A stretch of DNA of 64,000 nucleotides from assembly GCA_022702705.1 (NCBI GenBank), contig CM040427.1, forward strand, positions 74,329,283-74,393,282, in the 5' to 3' direction. The notes beneath the pieces are model-generated. The model was not told the origin of the DNA. It saw only the letters and a list, made by a program, of their open reading frames with translations, and did not search any database. Shown here piece after piece: positions 40,529 through 51,904 of the stretch. Position numbers and translations under genes: made by a program. Every line of letters starts with the position of its first letter. Within the stretch, counting starts at the first letter, position 1. Source of the DNA: Papilionanthe hookeriana x Papilionanthe teres (lineage: Eukaryota > Streptophyta > Magnoliopsida > Asparagales > Orchidaceae).

Positions 40529-40935
40529 TGTTGGTTCCAAGTTAATTGATTGTTGAAGGACAAATAAAAAAAAAAAAACAACGAGATTGGACTTTCGAGA
40601 ACTTTCTTTCTATTATTTGAAGAAGGAAGAATACAGGGCTTAAGAGAGTGCTTTTACATTGTAACATAACAACCTATTTAAACTAACTAATGCATAATGT
40701 AATAAAGGAAAAAAAAAACGTACACAATAATCGCATGCATTAAGTGCCATCAATTCACACCTATTATAAACCTATATTTATTCTGCTAATTGTGTAATCA
40801 AATCAAGCCTATTATAGAGCCCATATTTATTCCATTAATTGCGTAATCAATTCAAGCCTATATTTATTCCACTAATTATGTAGCGTCCTTTTTTGCTCAT
40901 CAATTTATTTTGACCAATTCAAGATTAGATTCACA
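40529..40935 (-). repeat. 5' LTR of copia C
   Basis: It starts TGTTGGTTCCAAG on the plus strand, directly beside the primer site. It carries an A-run of about 12 near 40566 and matches the other LTR with scattered differences. Confidence 0.88.
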
Positions 40936-42663
40936 TTCGCGACATGAGGAGTTCACCAGGCTTCTGCCGCAGGCGTTTGGGACCGGTTCAGAATTTCACG
41001 AGAGAATTCACGAGGGAGGCTCGGTGCTATAAAATTCGCGGTAGACTAGTTCGGTCCGAGGCTCGACGGTTGCTTTGCGAACAGGCCAACAGGGTCCTGT
41101 TCAGAAGTTCAGGCGTAGGCGGTTCCGGCATCTGCGGACGGGGCGTGGGCCTGCTGATCGGGCGGAGCAGTAACTACCAGAGGAGTTCAGGCGGGTTCCC
41201 TCTTGTGACAGAGGGGAGTTCCAGGCTCATGAAAGAGCCACAACGGTTTGCGAATAGGCAGTGTAGGGAGTTCGCGCACGGTTCTGCTTTTGCAAAGGCG
41301 TGTTAGGCGCGCAAGCACTTTCGAGAAGGGCAGGGATCTATAGCAGTTCGTGGCAGGAGTTCGGCTTGCGGAGGAATTTATGAACGTCTTAGCAGTTCGT
41401 GAATCGTGTTGGAACAGAGTTCGCGGGGAAGGAAGGAAGGGAATCTTCCTCTCCAGCAGGTGGAGTTCGGCTTCCCGCAGGTGGAGTTCGGGAGTTTCGT
41501 CGCAGGCGGGCTCAGCTACTAGCGGGAATATTCCCGCGGAGGAAGAAATTTCTGTTGGCAGAGGCGGAGAGGAAATCAAGGAGAAGGATTTCCCTCCCTG
41601 TCAGGCTGAAGTGAATAGTCACGTTAATTCCTGCTCAGTTTAGTTCCTTAATCCCTGCTTAATCCAGGAAACTTGGCGGAGGAATGCATTGGGAGGAATA
41701 TTCCTCCGGAGGAGCCAACCAGGATTTCTCGCAGTGTAGCGAGACAGGCTTCACCGCGAGTGCACAGAGTTCCGCCAACCACAGATCGCGAGCAGGTGTT
41801 CCACGAACCGGCGCGAACCGGTGCAGCAGTTCAATTTCACTGCAGGAAGAAGAGGAGATCGGGGGTTCGCGAGAGGAGAGCGGACACGACAGCGGATTTC
41901 TGCGAGGGTCTCGAAGAGGTCAGTTTGGTTCGGTTTTGCGGTCTGTGTAGCGGCAGGGTGCAGAAAGGCTTCACGGTTTGCGAACAGGTGGAGTTCAGTT
42001 CACAGCTACCGAAGAGGCAAATAGCAGTCCGTGCGAGGCAACTTTTTCGGTTTGCGTGGCAGTGTGCGACAGACGAGCAGGAATTTGCGCAGGACAACCG
42101 TTGGTCGTGGCGGCTGTCACGAGAGGATCCGCGAATAGTTGGTTCGGCGAAGGACTTGCGGGCTTAGCCGAGGTGCAAGAGACATGAAGGAATTCACGGA
42201 TGGAGCGAAGCAGTTCGGGTTCACAGCTGGAAGTTCTTATAGTTGTCGTTAGGTCGTGCGACAGGCTTGCGGCAGGCGGTTGGCGCATTAGCCATAGTGG
42301 CGGGCGCGCGATAGAATTTCACGAAGGTAAACACTTCTGTAGCAGGAAGGAGTTTCTAGAGGTGGAGTTCGCGATCAGGCTGATTAAGTGTTGATTTTGC
42401 GAAGGTTTTGCGGAGGTATTCTGCAAACAGGCGCGAAGGGTTTCAACGCGGCAAATTGCGATAGGATAACGATTCAGGGTTCGCGGGACAACAGTTCAGC
42501 CAAGGTGTTGACACAAATAGTCGGGCGAACATTTTGATTCGTGGATCACGACAAAATCGAGGGTAAAGTTCTGTAATTGGCACGGTTCACCAACCCATTT
42601 TGGTGTAAGAAACTCAATGATGTATTTCTCCTAAGGAGCGGGATATTCACCAATGTAGAGATT
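40936..42663 (+). other. Right part of the GC-rich interior, non-coding, repeat-like
   Basis: This stretch is far richer in G and C than the rest of the window. It is full of degenerate GAGTTCG and GGTTCGCG words (for example near 41270, 41350, 41410, 41463, 41482, 41867, 42365 and 42478) and a short tandem copy of GCAGGTGGAGTTCGG near 41456-41490. Two perfect 16-bp palindromes occur: GCGGGAATATTCCCGC (41522-41537) and GGAGGAATATTCCTCC (41692-41707). The open frames here, up to 164 codons, lie on both strands and lack motifs. I regard them as composition effects. Confidence 0.6.
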
Positions 42664-43035
42664 TGTTAGGTATGACTCATATACCAAAAATTTGGAGTCT
42701 CTTGGAATGAAGAGATGTCTCTTGGAATGAAGAGGAGTATCTCTTGGAATGAAGAGGTGTGTTTCCTGAATTGAAATAGAGTGTCTCCTAGTGAAAAAGA
42801 GTATTTTGAATTTAGTGGGTTGGGGGGAGCGATGATGTTTTAGTAATTTATCTATGGGTTTTTATCTATAAATAAATGTGTATCCCTATGGGTATGAACT
42901 GAACTATGTAACTCCTATGAAATAGAAAATTCACCGCTCTGCTCTCGAGGACGTAGGCATCTTTGCCGAACCTCATTATATCTCTGTGTTTTCTTCTGAT
43001 TTTATGTTGATTATTACTTTCACATATCAATTTCA
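42664..43035 (+). repeat. 3' LTR of the non-autonomous element
   Basis: It starts TGTTAGGTATGACTCATATACC, has TATA-like TCTATAAATAAA near 42867, and ends before the target copy ATAAG. Confidence 0.78.
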
Positions 43036-44589
43036 ATAAGTCTCTCTAATTAATAGTTTTCTTGCACCTTGTAGCTAATGTGAGATCAATTTCCTATAAA
43101 AACACTCTTCCATAACTTTTTGACTACATTTAATAATAAATTTTTTGTTTGAGCAAACCTGCATAATCTCAAACTCTCAATTATTGAAAATCATTTTAAA
43201 AGTTCACTTTTTTACTTGAAATAATTTTGAGTTAGATGATCATATCAATTGGAGTTGTTAAAATATGAAATGAATTAAGAATTTCTATAGTTTGCAAATG
43301 CAAAACTTATTTGCGAAAATTTTATTACCATATGGATTTCGCTAACATGGTGCACCTATAATGGTACCATGATAGCCTTCTCAAAAATTTAAATTACAAC
43401 TGAAACTCATTCTATTGCCTTGAAAGCCACATTTTATTTTATTTTCCACTGAATGGCAAGTGACAAAAATTATTCTCACTACTATAAAACATTTATGGCG
43501 GTGCTTATTTAACACCACTTTTAAAAATTACAACTAAAAATATTAAAAAAACACAATAAAATATTTAAAACCGCTGCTAAAAGTCTTTGCTACACTAGTA
43601 ATTGCAACGATTTAAAATCTGTTGCAATGAAAAATAACAGAGGCTTTTACCGTTGTGATTGTCAATATAAAATGCTGCAAAAATTATTTTTTCTATTAGT
43701 GTATAAAGATACTTTAGAAAGATATCCCTAAGAAAGTTAACACAAGCTTGCTGCAATGTCTTCCTATATAGTTGTTAGCATTTTCTTACTACTAATAAGA
43801 CGAGCATCAATAATTAGGTGTAGAAGTCGCAGCTCAACCATGGGCTAGGATAAGGCTAACCAAGATTGGATTAGTCAAATAAATTTGAGTTTATTTGGTA
43901 CTAAATTTTTTTTAGATTAATACTTTATAAAGTCTAATTTTACCTGTTGATGCTTTTTTGATGTTGATTGAGTCTATATTAAATGATTTTAGAAAGCATA
44001 AAAAATTCCATGGAGAATTTTAGATGATTTTAATAAGAAGATTTTATATTCATACTTTGCAACTAATCATAAGATTAATCAAATATAGATTTTTAAATGC
44101 ATATTCAATATTTATAAATTGTTTGAGTTTAATGCTTTACATATTACATTATTTTTTAAGAGAAAAATGATTATAATTATTGATGGTAAAAATTACAGAT
44201 TAACGTCATTAAGCCAAACAAAAGAAGGATAGCAAGAAGGCAAGTTAGCCATACACCTTATCCTAACTGGATACAACATGTAAAGACAAATTTGTAGGAT
44301 AATTATAAAACATGAAAACCACCACCCTTCTTGTCTTCTTCCCTCCATCTATTTTCTTCTACTTCTCATTCTCGTGGTTGAATCTTAACACCAACTACAT
44401 TCTCCTACTTTTTTCAAGCATTTAGTCATGTGGCTTGCTTATGTGAGTTCATCTCATGAAAATTTCTTTTATTCAATATTCATTTTCAAATGATTTACCG
44501 ATGTGAAGTTACTTTGAACATTTTGTTTACTTACATAAATTTATTTATATGTAGTTTATCTGAAGTTAACATTGCTATTGTCAAGTCCC
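43036..44589. other. AT-rich intergenic DNA
   Basis: There is no gene. It contains the mini-CACTA at 43477-43701 and ends in the region where the RTE LINE starts. Confidence 0.5.
43477..43701. mobile_element. CACTA-type MITE, 225 bp
   Basis: It starts CACTACTATAAAA and ends TTTTTCTATTAGTG, inverted termini of the CACTA superfamily. Flanking triplets are TCT and TAT, one mismatch from a 3-bp target duplication. Subterminal GGCGGTG and AACCGCTG words are present. It has no coding capacity. Confidence 0.7.
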
Positions 44590-47500
44590 AAGTCCCGGAT
44601 GCGAAAAATGGAGGTTTCCTTAAGTAGTCGACAACAAACGTAAAATTTATCGAAAAATCATGACATTAATATTTTAAATCCTATGTAAATGCTAGGGCAT
44701 CCACTGGAAGGGACGTATTGTAAGACCTAATTACAGTGAAAAGTGTGCTAGGATCACTACACCAGTGTCGTGGTATAGTATAAAAAAAAAGTAAATATTT
44801 TCATATTATGAACGGATGCAGGTAAAGAAGTTATTCCTTGAAACTATTATTAAGATAAGATATTGGAATATAGGTATCTAACGGATAAATTAACAAAATT
44901 AGTTGATATAATGGTTCACAGGAAGATGAGTATCTTATGTATTCAAGAAACTAAATCGGTTGGAGAATGGGCTAAAGAGATTGATAGCTAAGATTTTAAA
45001 CTTTGCTAATTTAGGAGGAGTCAGACTAGAAATGATGTAGGTGTAATTATAGATAAGAGTTTGAAAGATAACGTAGTAAATTTGATAGAATTGGAAATAA
45101 AATTATAGTTCTCCATATTATTGCTGATATTACAATTGTTAATGTTATAAGTGTTTATGTTTCTCGAGTTGGTATATATATAGTTTCAAGAGAAAAAATT
45201 ATGGAATGACCGAGAAGAATTACTACAAATGGTAACTCTTAAAGAAAATGTTTCTAGAGTGGTGAAAGATTTTAGAAATTTTTATGATTGTTAATATTTT
45301 GGAGTGACTAATGAAGAAGGCAGAACCATATTAGATTTTGTTTTAGTGTATGATTTTGTTATTGCTAATACTCTATTTAAGAAAAGTCATGAGCATATTA
45401 TTACTTATAAAAATTAAATAAACACAATTTGATTATTTTCTTATGAGAAAAAGAAATTGTCGAGAGTGTAAATTTTGTAAGGTCATTCTAGTGAAAATTG
45501 AATTACTCAACTTTATTATTAGTTCTGGATTTTGAGATGAAGAGTTGTAAGAAAACGAATACAATAAAATAAAGTCATAGAATTAGATGGGTGCACCTAA
45601 AAGACAAAAAATAATATTATTTTTATAAGTAAACTTCAAGATTTGGGATATTCACGAGAAAGAAAATTCTATGTGGGATAAAGTAATAGACACTATTAAA
45701 TAAGTGACAAAAGATGTACTTGGAGATTTAAAAGGAAAAAAAAATATATAAATAAAAATAGTTAGTGGTGAAATAATAATGTGCAAGAAAAGATAAAATA
45801 TATGAAACATTGTTACAAAATTTGGTTTAAATGTAAAATCTTAGAAAATTTTGAAAAATATAAGGTGGCCTATAGGTTGTCCAAGAGAACATATTGTGAC
45901 TTTAAATTGAAATTCTGCTTTTAATGGACTTTATAATAGATTAGATACTAATAAGAGTGAAATATATATGTATAAACTGGCCAAACAAAGAGAAGAGAAA
46001 AGTAAATTTTTAATTCAAGTAAAGTGTTTTAAAGATAAAATTTAAAATGTGCTTTTCTTAGAGGAAGATATTTAAAATAGTTTGCTGAGCTTTTCTGATA
46101 AAATTTTCAATAAAGTTTCTGAAAATACGATTGACCTTAGTGATTATAACATCATCAATAATCATAAATATTTTATTTTTATCATTGTATTAGTAAAAAA
46201 GAAGTTGATGAAACTTTAAAGCAAACCAAAGATTGATAATTAATAGGACCTAATGATATCCCAATTGAAGTGTGGAAATATTTAAGAGATTTGAGAGTTT
46301 CTTATCTTGGTATACTCTTTAAGATTATTTTAAAAGTTAAAATGATGCTTGAGGAGTGGAGGAAGAGTATTTTGGTCCTAATTTCTAAGAATAAAGGGGA
46401 CGCACAAGAGTGTATAAATTATAGAAGATAAGTTGATGTGTCGTACTTTAAGACTATGAGAGAGGGTAAATGAACATAGGTTTAGATGTGAAACAAAGTT
46501 TTCTCATAATCAGTTTGGATTTGTGTAGAGCAGATTTACTATGGAAGCCATACATTTTTTGAGAGCTTTGATGGTGAAGTATAGAGTGAAAAAGGAGGAT
46601 TCACATATGATATTTATTACTTTAGAAAAGCTTATGATATGGTTCCAATAGAAGCCCATTGAAGAGTTCTAGAGAAAAAAAATTAATTATATTCAAGTAT
46701 TTAACGATTTGTATACGAGAGTTGTTACTTATGTTCGAACAGAAGGATGATTGACCTAGTATTTTTCTATTTAACTTGGATTACATTAGGGATCAATTTT
46801 AAGCTCATATCTTTTTACATTAATTATGGATGCTTTTACAAGACATTTATTGGAGGATTTAAATTGGTGTATGCTTTTTTGCTGATGATATCCTTCTTAT
46901 GGATAAGACTAGAGAATGATTTCATGGAAATCTAGTATTATGTAAGTCAACATTGATGTAAAAAGGCCTTCTTTTGAGTAGATCTAAAATTGAATACAAG
47001 GAATGTAATTTTAGTATTAATAACTCTAGTGGCAGAGTTGTAACTATGAGTGATCAAATCATTAAAAGGTGTGATCATTTTAGATATCTCAGGTCTATTG
47101 TTCGAAGTGATGATGATATAGATGAGGATGTTATTAGTAGAATTCAAGTTGGTGATTGAAGCAGAGAAATGCATCAGGCTTGTTATATGATATAAAGTAC
47201 TACTTGAACTTACAGGAAAATTTTATAAGATGGTAGTGAGACTTGTAATACTATATGACACATAATTTTGACCTTTGAAAAGAGAAGCATTAAAACAGAG
47301 TTAAGTGTTGATGAGATGAGAGTGCTTAGGAGGATGGCTGGCACTTATATTCAAAATGCGAAATGAATATATCTGTGATAGGGTTGGTGTAGCTCTAGTG
47401 GCTGAAAAGATTAGTGAGAGTCATCTTAGATGTTTTGGTCACATCAACAATGACTATATAATGATCCTATTAGGAAAGTAGATATTTTGGATTTGAATTA

Positions 47501-47665
47501 TGTTAAGAAAGGCAGAGGTAGACTTAAATAGACCTAGTCATATTGTATAATAATGATCTTAATCTATTAGAAAATAAAAATATGACACTTAATAGGATGC
47601 AATGAAAAAAAGGGTTCTTGAAGCTGACTCCACTTAGTGGGATAAAGGCTTATTGTTGTTTTTGT
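44590..47665 (+). mobile_element. RTE-type LINE, near full length, heavily mutated
   Basis: An endonuclease piece is readable near 44920-45070 (ILCIQETKSVGEWAKEI, then RNDVGVIIDKSLKD). RT pieces follow, with KNKGDAQECINYR near 46395 and the catalytic FADDI near 46880. The C-terminal SHLRCFGHI block is at about 47420. The 3' end CCACTTAGTGGGATAAAGGC with TTGTTGTT at 47629-47660 is the same terminus as the LINE in GDSL intron 3. Stops and frameshifts are frequent. The 5' limit is approximate and the target duplication was not found. Confidence 0.8.
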
Positions 47666-48165
47666 ATCAAGTTTATGTGAAGTGAAATTATTTCTCATAT
47701 GTAGTAATCCCCATAAGTTCATTTATGAAATGTGTACTTTCCATATATGGTTAGCTTCATATAAATTTTTGTCCATGTATTTTCTTCATGTAAAACACAG
47801 TAGTTTTCATGTAGTTTGACTCATTTAAATTTTGCTCTATTTATTTTATTTATGTAAGTACTAAAATGTTAAATACTTAGTTCAAAATTTAGTCTCTATG
47901 TAGTTTTCTTCATATGAAATTTTCACCATATTTTTATTTTGCATGTAATTTTCTTTTATACGAAACACTTAGTTCCATGTGCAGCCCCTAGAGTAGTTTG
48001 CTTTCATGTGTAAAACTTCAATGTATAATTTATTTATATATGTGTAAGTCTTCACCATGTGTAGATCCTTTACTTACTGATCCCCGAATATTTATCCTCA
48101 CATTTTTCACTTTATATTTCTTTCCAATGATATTATCTTTTTCTTTGCAACGGATGCCAAAAACT
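47666..48165. repeat. Degenerate short-word repeat region, plus a decayed primer site
   Basis: Variants of TTCATGTAGTTTTCTTCATG recur at irregular spacing. At its right end, on the minus strand, TTGGCATCCGTTGC (about 48145-48158) occupies the primer-site position next to an Athila-like LTR and resembles TTGGCGCCGTTGCC. No gag is recognisable. Confidence 0.5.
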
Positions 48166-48534
48166 TGACTTTGAAGCAAATAAGAAATATATTTTAATAA
48201 TTTTATAATATGAGATTTTACGCAAGTATACGTATCGTTTATTAAGTAATATATGACTTTATGATTAAGCCCCGAGATATAGAACCCATAGGGAAATGTC
48301 TAAAAATATAAAGAAATAAGAAAATTAACGTTTTACTTTTTAAATTGATTTTGTAAAGTATGTTTTAAAATAGATAATTTGAAAATTGTTTTTGATATTT
48401 TCTTTTTAAGAAATAGTAAAACAAGCAATTAAAATTAACAAGACTACTAAACGATATGAAAGCAAAGAGAATAAAATATCTTATTCCTCTTTTAATGAAT
48501 CAGTAATAATTATGTAATTTTGTTGTGGAAGTAT
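48166..48534 (-). repeat. Athila-related LTR, 3' fragment
   Basis: On the minus strand it ends AAAGTCA and contains ACGATACGTATACTTGCG, as in the Athila LTR at about 5283-5300. It is the 3' part of an LTR whose 5' part is at 60759-62107. The giant LTR at 48535-60753 separates them, and the 5-bp copy AGTAT (48530-48534 and 60754-60758) marks the insertion. Confidence 0.75.
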
Positions 48535-49440
48535 TGTTGACCTTATTTTTACAATAGGTCAATATTTTCACTTAAAATGACAATTTTGGTCAAAATGGTT
48601 AATCCAGATCTAATGACCAACCCTGTTGACCCCATAGGTCAACATTTTATCCAAAATGACAACTTTGGTCAAAATGATCAATCCAGACCCAATGACCAAC
48701 CCTGTTGACCCCATAGGTCAACCTTTTTACCTGAAATGACAATTTTGATCAAAATAGTCAATCATGGCCCAATGACCAACCTTGTTGACCCCACAGGTCA
48801 ACCTTTTTACCTAAAATGACAATTTTGGTCAAAATGGTCAATCCAGACCCAATGAACAACCCTGTTGACCCCACATGTCAACTTTTTTTTCTAAAATGAC
48901 AATTTTGGTCAAAATGGTCAATCCAGACCCAATGACCAACCATGTTAACCCCACAAGTTAACCTGTTTACCTGAAATGACAATTTTGGTCAAATTGGTCA
49001 ATCCTGACCCAATGACGAACCTTGTTGACCCCACATGTCAACCTTTTTACCTAAAATGACAATTTTGGTCAAAATGACCAATCCAGACCCAATGACCAAT
49101 CCTGTTGACCCCACAGGTCAACTTTTTTACCTAAAATGATAATTTTGGTCAAAATGGTCAATCTAGACCCTATGACTAACCCTGTTGACCCCATAGGTCA
49201 ACCTTTTTATCCAAAATGACAATTTTGGTCAAAATGGTCAATCCAGACCCAATGACCAACCATGTTGACCCCACAAGTTAACCTTTTGACCTGAAATGAT
49301 AATTTTGGTCAAAATGATCAATCCAGATATAATCACCAACCTTATTGACCCAATAGGTCAACACATGACCTAAAAATCAATTTTGGTTAAAATGATCATT
49401 TTTTGATCAAATAATCAATGACATGTTTAAGACCTCACAA
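48535..49440 (-). repeat. Array A: about 10 tandem copies of an 80-bp unit at the LTR end
   Basis: TGTTGACC recurs at 48535, 48624, 48703, then every 80 bases to about 49343. Each unit also holds GGTCAAC, TTTTGGTCAAAA and AATGACCAAC. GTTGACC-CCACA-GGTCAAC is an inverted repeat. The first unit starts exactly at the LTR terminus, so the array looks like amplification of the LTR end. Confidence 0.9.
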
Positions 49441-50040
49441 TGACAAAAATTAATCAAGTTAATTTCAAAAATTATTTTGATTAATTAAATTGACTAATAA
49501 TTTAATTTTCAATATTTTAATTAATCAAATGACATGATTAATTAAAATGAAAATTAAATTAAAAGTCATAAACTGAAAAAATTAATCAAATAATTGATCT
49601 TAAAATTATTTTGATTAATTAATTGGCTAATGAATTAAATTTCAAATTTTAATTAATGATATAATTAATTAAAATGAAAAATTAAATTCAAAAGCCATAA
49701 AATCACAAAATCCACAAATTGATTAAAAATAATGAAATTAATCAAATAATTAATTCTAAAATTATTTTTAATTAATTAATTTACAATAATTTAATTTTCA
49801 TGTTTTAATTATGACATAATAAATTAAAGTGAAAATTAAATTGAAAAGTCATGAAAAGAGACAAAAATCAATTTTAATGACATGGATATTAATCAAATAA
49901 TTAATTTGGAATTATTTCCAATTATTTATTGATTAATAAAATAATTTCCAATATTTAATTAATGACATAATTAATTAAATATGGAAATTAAAATGAAGAG
50001 GGCATTAAATGAAAATTTTAAAACATATGACATGGTTTTC
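49441..50040. repeat. AT-rich degenerate repeats (TTAATTAAT words)
   Basis: Irregular units of about 100 bases contain TGACATAATTAATTAAA and AATTATTTTGATTAATTAATT. The order is degenerate. No coding sequence is present. Confidence 0.7.
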
Positions 50041-51900
50041 TAAAAATTCTAAAACTCTTTTATGACATCACACATGACCTCATATGGGTTAGACACAACC
50101 CATATGACCCATTAAAGAGAAAATAACCCATGAATCACTCACATTTATCCATGGTAAAGGGCCATCATAACATGAAAAATGAGGTGGCAAAACCATGGTA
50201 CCATGGTGAGGTTAGTTTAGCCACCTCCCTAGACACCCAATAGTGAGGATACAAAGCTTTAACCATCCTTCACACAATGATTAAACTCATCATAACATTT
50301 CAAGAAAAATATTAATGAGGTGGTGACAAGGAGAGGGTCTCAACCATTTGAGTCACCATGAACCTCCCACTTAGCCAATGTAATGGAAACAAAGAGATTA
50401 AAATCCATCATGACAAAATTTAAGCCAAAATTGCCATGAAATGTGCACTTGCTTAAGTGGCAAAATTCTCATGAAGGAAGAAGAGGTGAAGCTTGGTTTA
50501 CATGGGGGAGGTTGTACTCTACAGCCCTAACCATACTATGATCAAATCCAAGCTAACCAAGGTTAATCCATAGCCATTCATGGCTATAAATACCCCTTGG
50601 CCGAAAATACCAAGAGGAGAGAATGATCCCATAGAAACCTATAGGCTGCCCAAATCCCTTGGCTCCCAACACAAAAAATCTTCCTGGGGACCTCGACAAC
50701 CTATTCCAATCAAACCCAAGCCATAGCGTTAGCCCAATCAAGCCAATTTGGCCAATATCCAAAATCAGCCCAAACTAACCATTTTCCCAAAATTGCTCTC
50801 CAAGGCTAGCTACAAAACCAAATTGAAGTGACAAGGTTCTTCTTTGGGAGTCCTAGAAGCTGACCATTAAGCCTGATCAAGCTCGACAAACTTGTGGCTA
50901 AGGTATGGATTTATTTTCTCCAAAATATTTCATATATTCGAAATATCATAGGTTATACTAGCCCAAAAATGTATCATCACCGTATAAATATAATCTATAC
51001 TTCCAGATGATTCCATAGATTAAAAAATCACTCAATTTCATTGAGAAATGAGTGAGATATTGAACTTTGAAGTTTAACGGTTTGGAAATTTTCAAATTTT
51101 CAGGGGATTTATCTTCGCCGTCCGTTCCCGTGGTTTGGAATGGACGGCACTGATCTTCCGTTCCCATTTCCGCTGTTCGAATTCATGCACGGGATCATCC
51201 CGCCCATTCGACGGTACGAGGAAGCGTGTCACGCCCTCGATTTTCCGGACTGGATTTAATCCAAGAAAACCTTAAAAACTTCAAAATTCCATATCTTTTG
51301 ATCTAGAGGTCATAAAAATAAAATAAAAATACCTCTGAAAAGCTCTTGAAGAGAAGAAAATTATGAGACCAAAATCTTAATTTTTTTCTCAGTATTTAAT
51401 TTCTAATTAATTAAATACTTTATGGAATATTTTAATTATTAAAAATTATTTACAAGTCAGAAAAATAAGAAATTTTTAGGGAATAACCTTTAAGTCCTTA
51501 GACACATCTTCTAATTTTTCTAACACTAGGATAACTCTCTAGGATGTGATTTCCTAATTTTCATTATATTTTATAATTATTTTCAAAAACAATTATAAAA
51601 ATAGGAAAATTGGAAAATTTAAATGCAAGATGATTGAGAATCTTAGGATAACAGACAAAAATCCTAAAACAACAATTCTCAAGTCATCAAATCAATCTAA
51701 AAGACATTTTGAAACAAGGTTAAGATTTATTAATTTTAAAATTAATAATTCAAAACCTCCTCTTCACATATTTAATCCATCTCATCATGGATTAAGCAAG
51801 TGATGAATCCAAAATTAAATGAACTCAAATGAAACAATACTTAGGTTTAAAGACAACTTAAACCTAGTTAAGCCATTAAACCTTAGGGTTTAAGACAAAA
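50041..51900. other. Low-repeat part of the giant LTR
   Basis: No gene is recognisable. TCATATGGGTT-AGACAC-AACCCATATGA at about 50078-50105 is a perfect inverted repeat with 11-bp arms. A GC-richer patch at 51110-51250 includes CGTGTCACGCCCTCGATTTT. On the minus strand this part would hold the LTR promoter or R region, but I cannot place it. Confidence 0.45.
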
Positions 51901-51904
51901 ATCA

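Larger units (their letters stand above)
35910..40935 (-). mobile_element. Ty1/copia element C, 5026 bp, nested and inverted in the non-autonomous element
   Basis: LTRs 35910-36309 and 40529-40935 (plus-strand order) share the start TGTTG(A/G)TTCCAAGTTAAT and the end AGATTAGATTCACA. The primer site on the minus strand is TGGTATCAGAGCC at about 40515-40527. Target copies are TTCAT and TTCGC, consistent with two transitions. Gag, zinc knuckle, integrase, RT and RNase H are all recognisable, with few stops and frameshifts, several at Gln codons changed to TAA. It is a different copia family from elements A and B. Confidence 0.9.
35234..43035 (+). mobile_element. Non-autonomous LTR retrotransposon with GC-rich non-coding interior, split by a copia element
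   Basis: LTRs 35234-35617 (384 bp) and 42664-43035 (372 bp) start TGTTAGGTATGACTCATATACC and share a TATCTATAAATA box and a GGACGTAGGCATCTTTGCCG-like end. Target copies are ATAAG on both sides (35229-35233 and 43036-43040). An initiator-Met-type primer site follows the 5' LTR. After removal of the nested copia (35910-40935), the interior is about 2.0 kb, GC-rich and without any gag or pol motif. I class it as a LARD-like element that would need enzymes from elsewhere. Confidence 0.8.

Noticed and set aside
41673..42394. Long overlapping frames on both strands of the GC-rich interior (up to 164 codons)
   Set aside because: High GC lowers stop frequency. The frames overlap on both strands and encode Arg/Ser-rich sequence without motifs.
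46747..46935. Hydrophobic 62-codon frame
   Set aside because: It is an out-of-frame reading of the RTE reverse transcriptase; the FADDI motif lies in another frame of the same DNA.
48535..49440. Regular 80-bp repeats as a possible CRISPR array or centromeric satellite
   Set aside because: The units are contiguous with no unique spacers, and the array begins exactly at an LTR terminus with a target duplication, so it belongs to the LTR.
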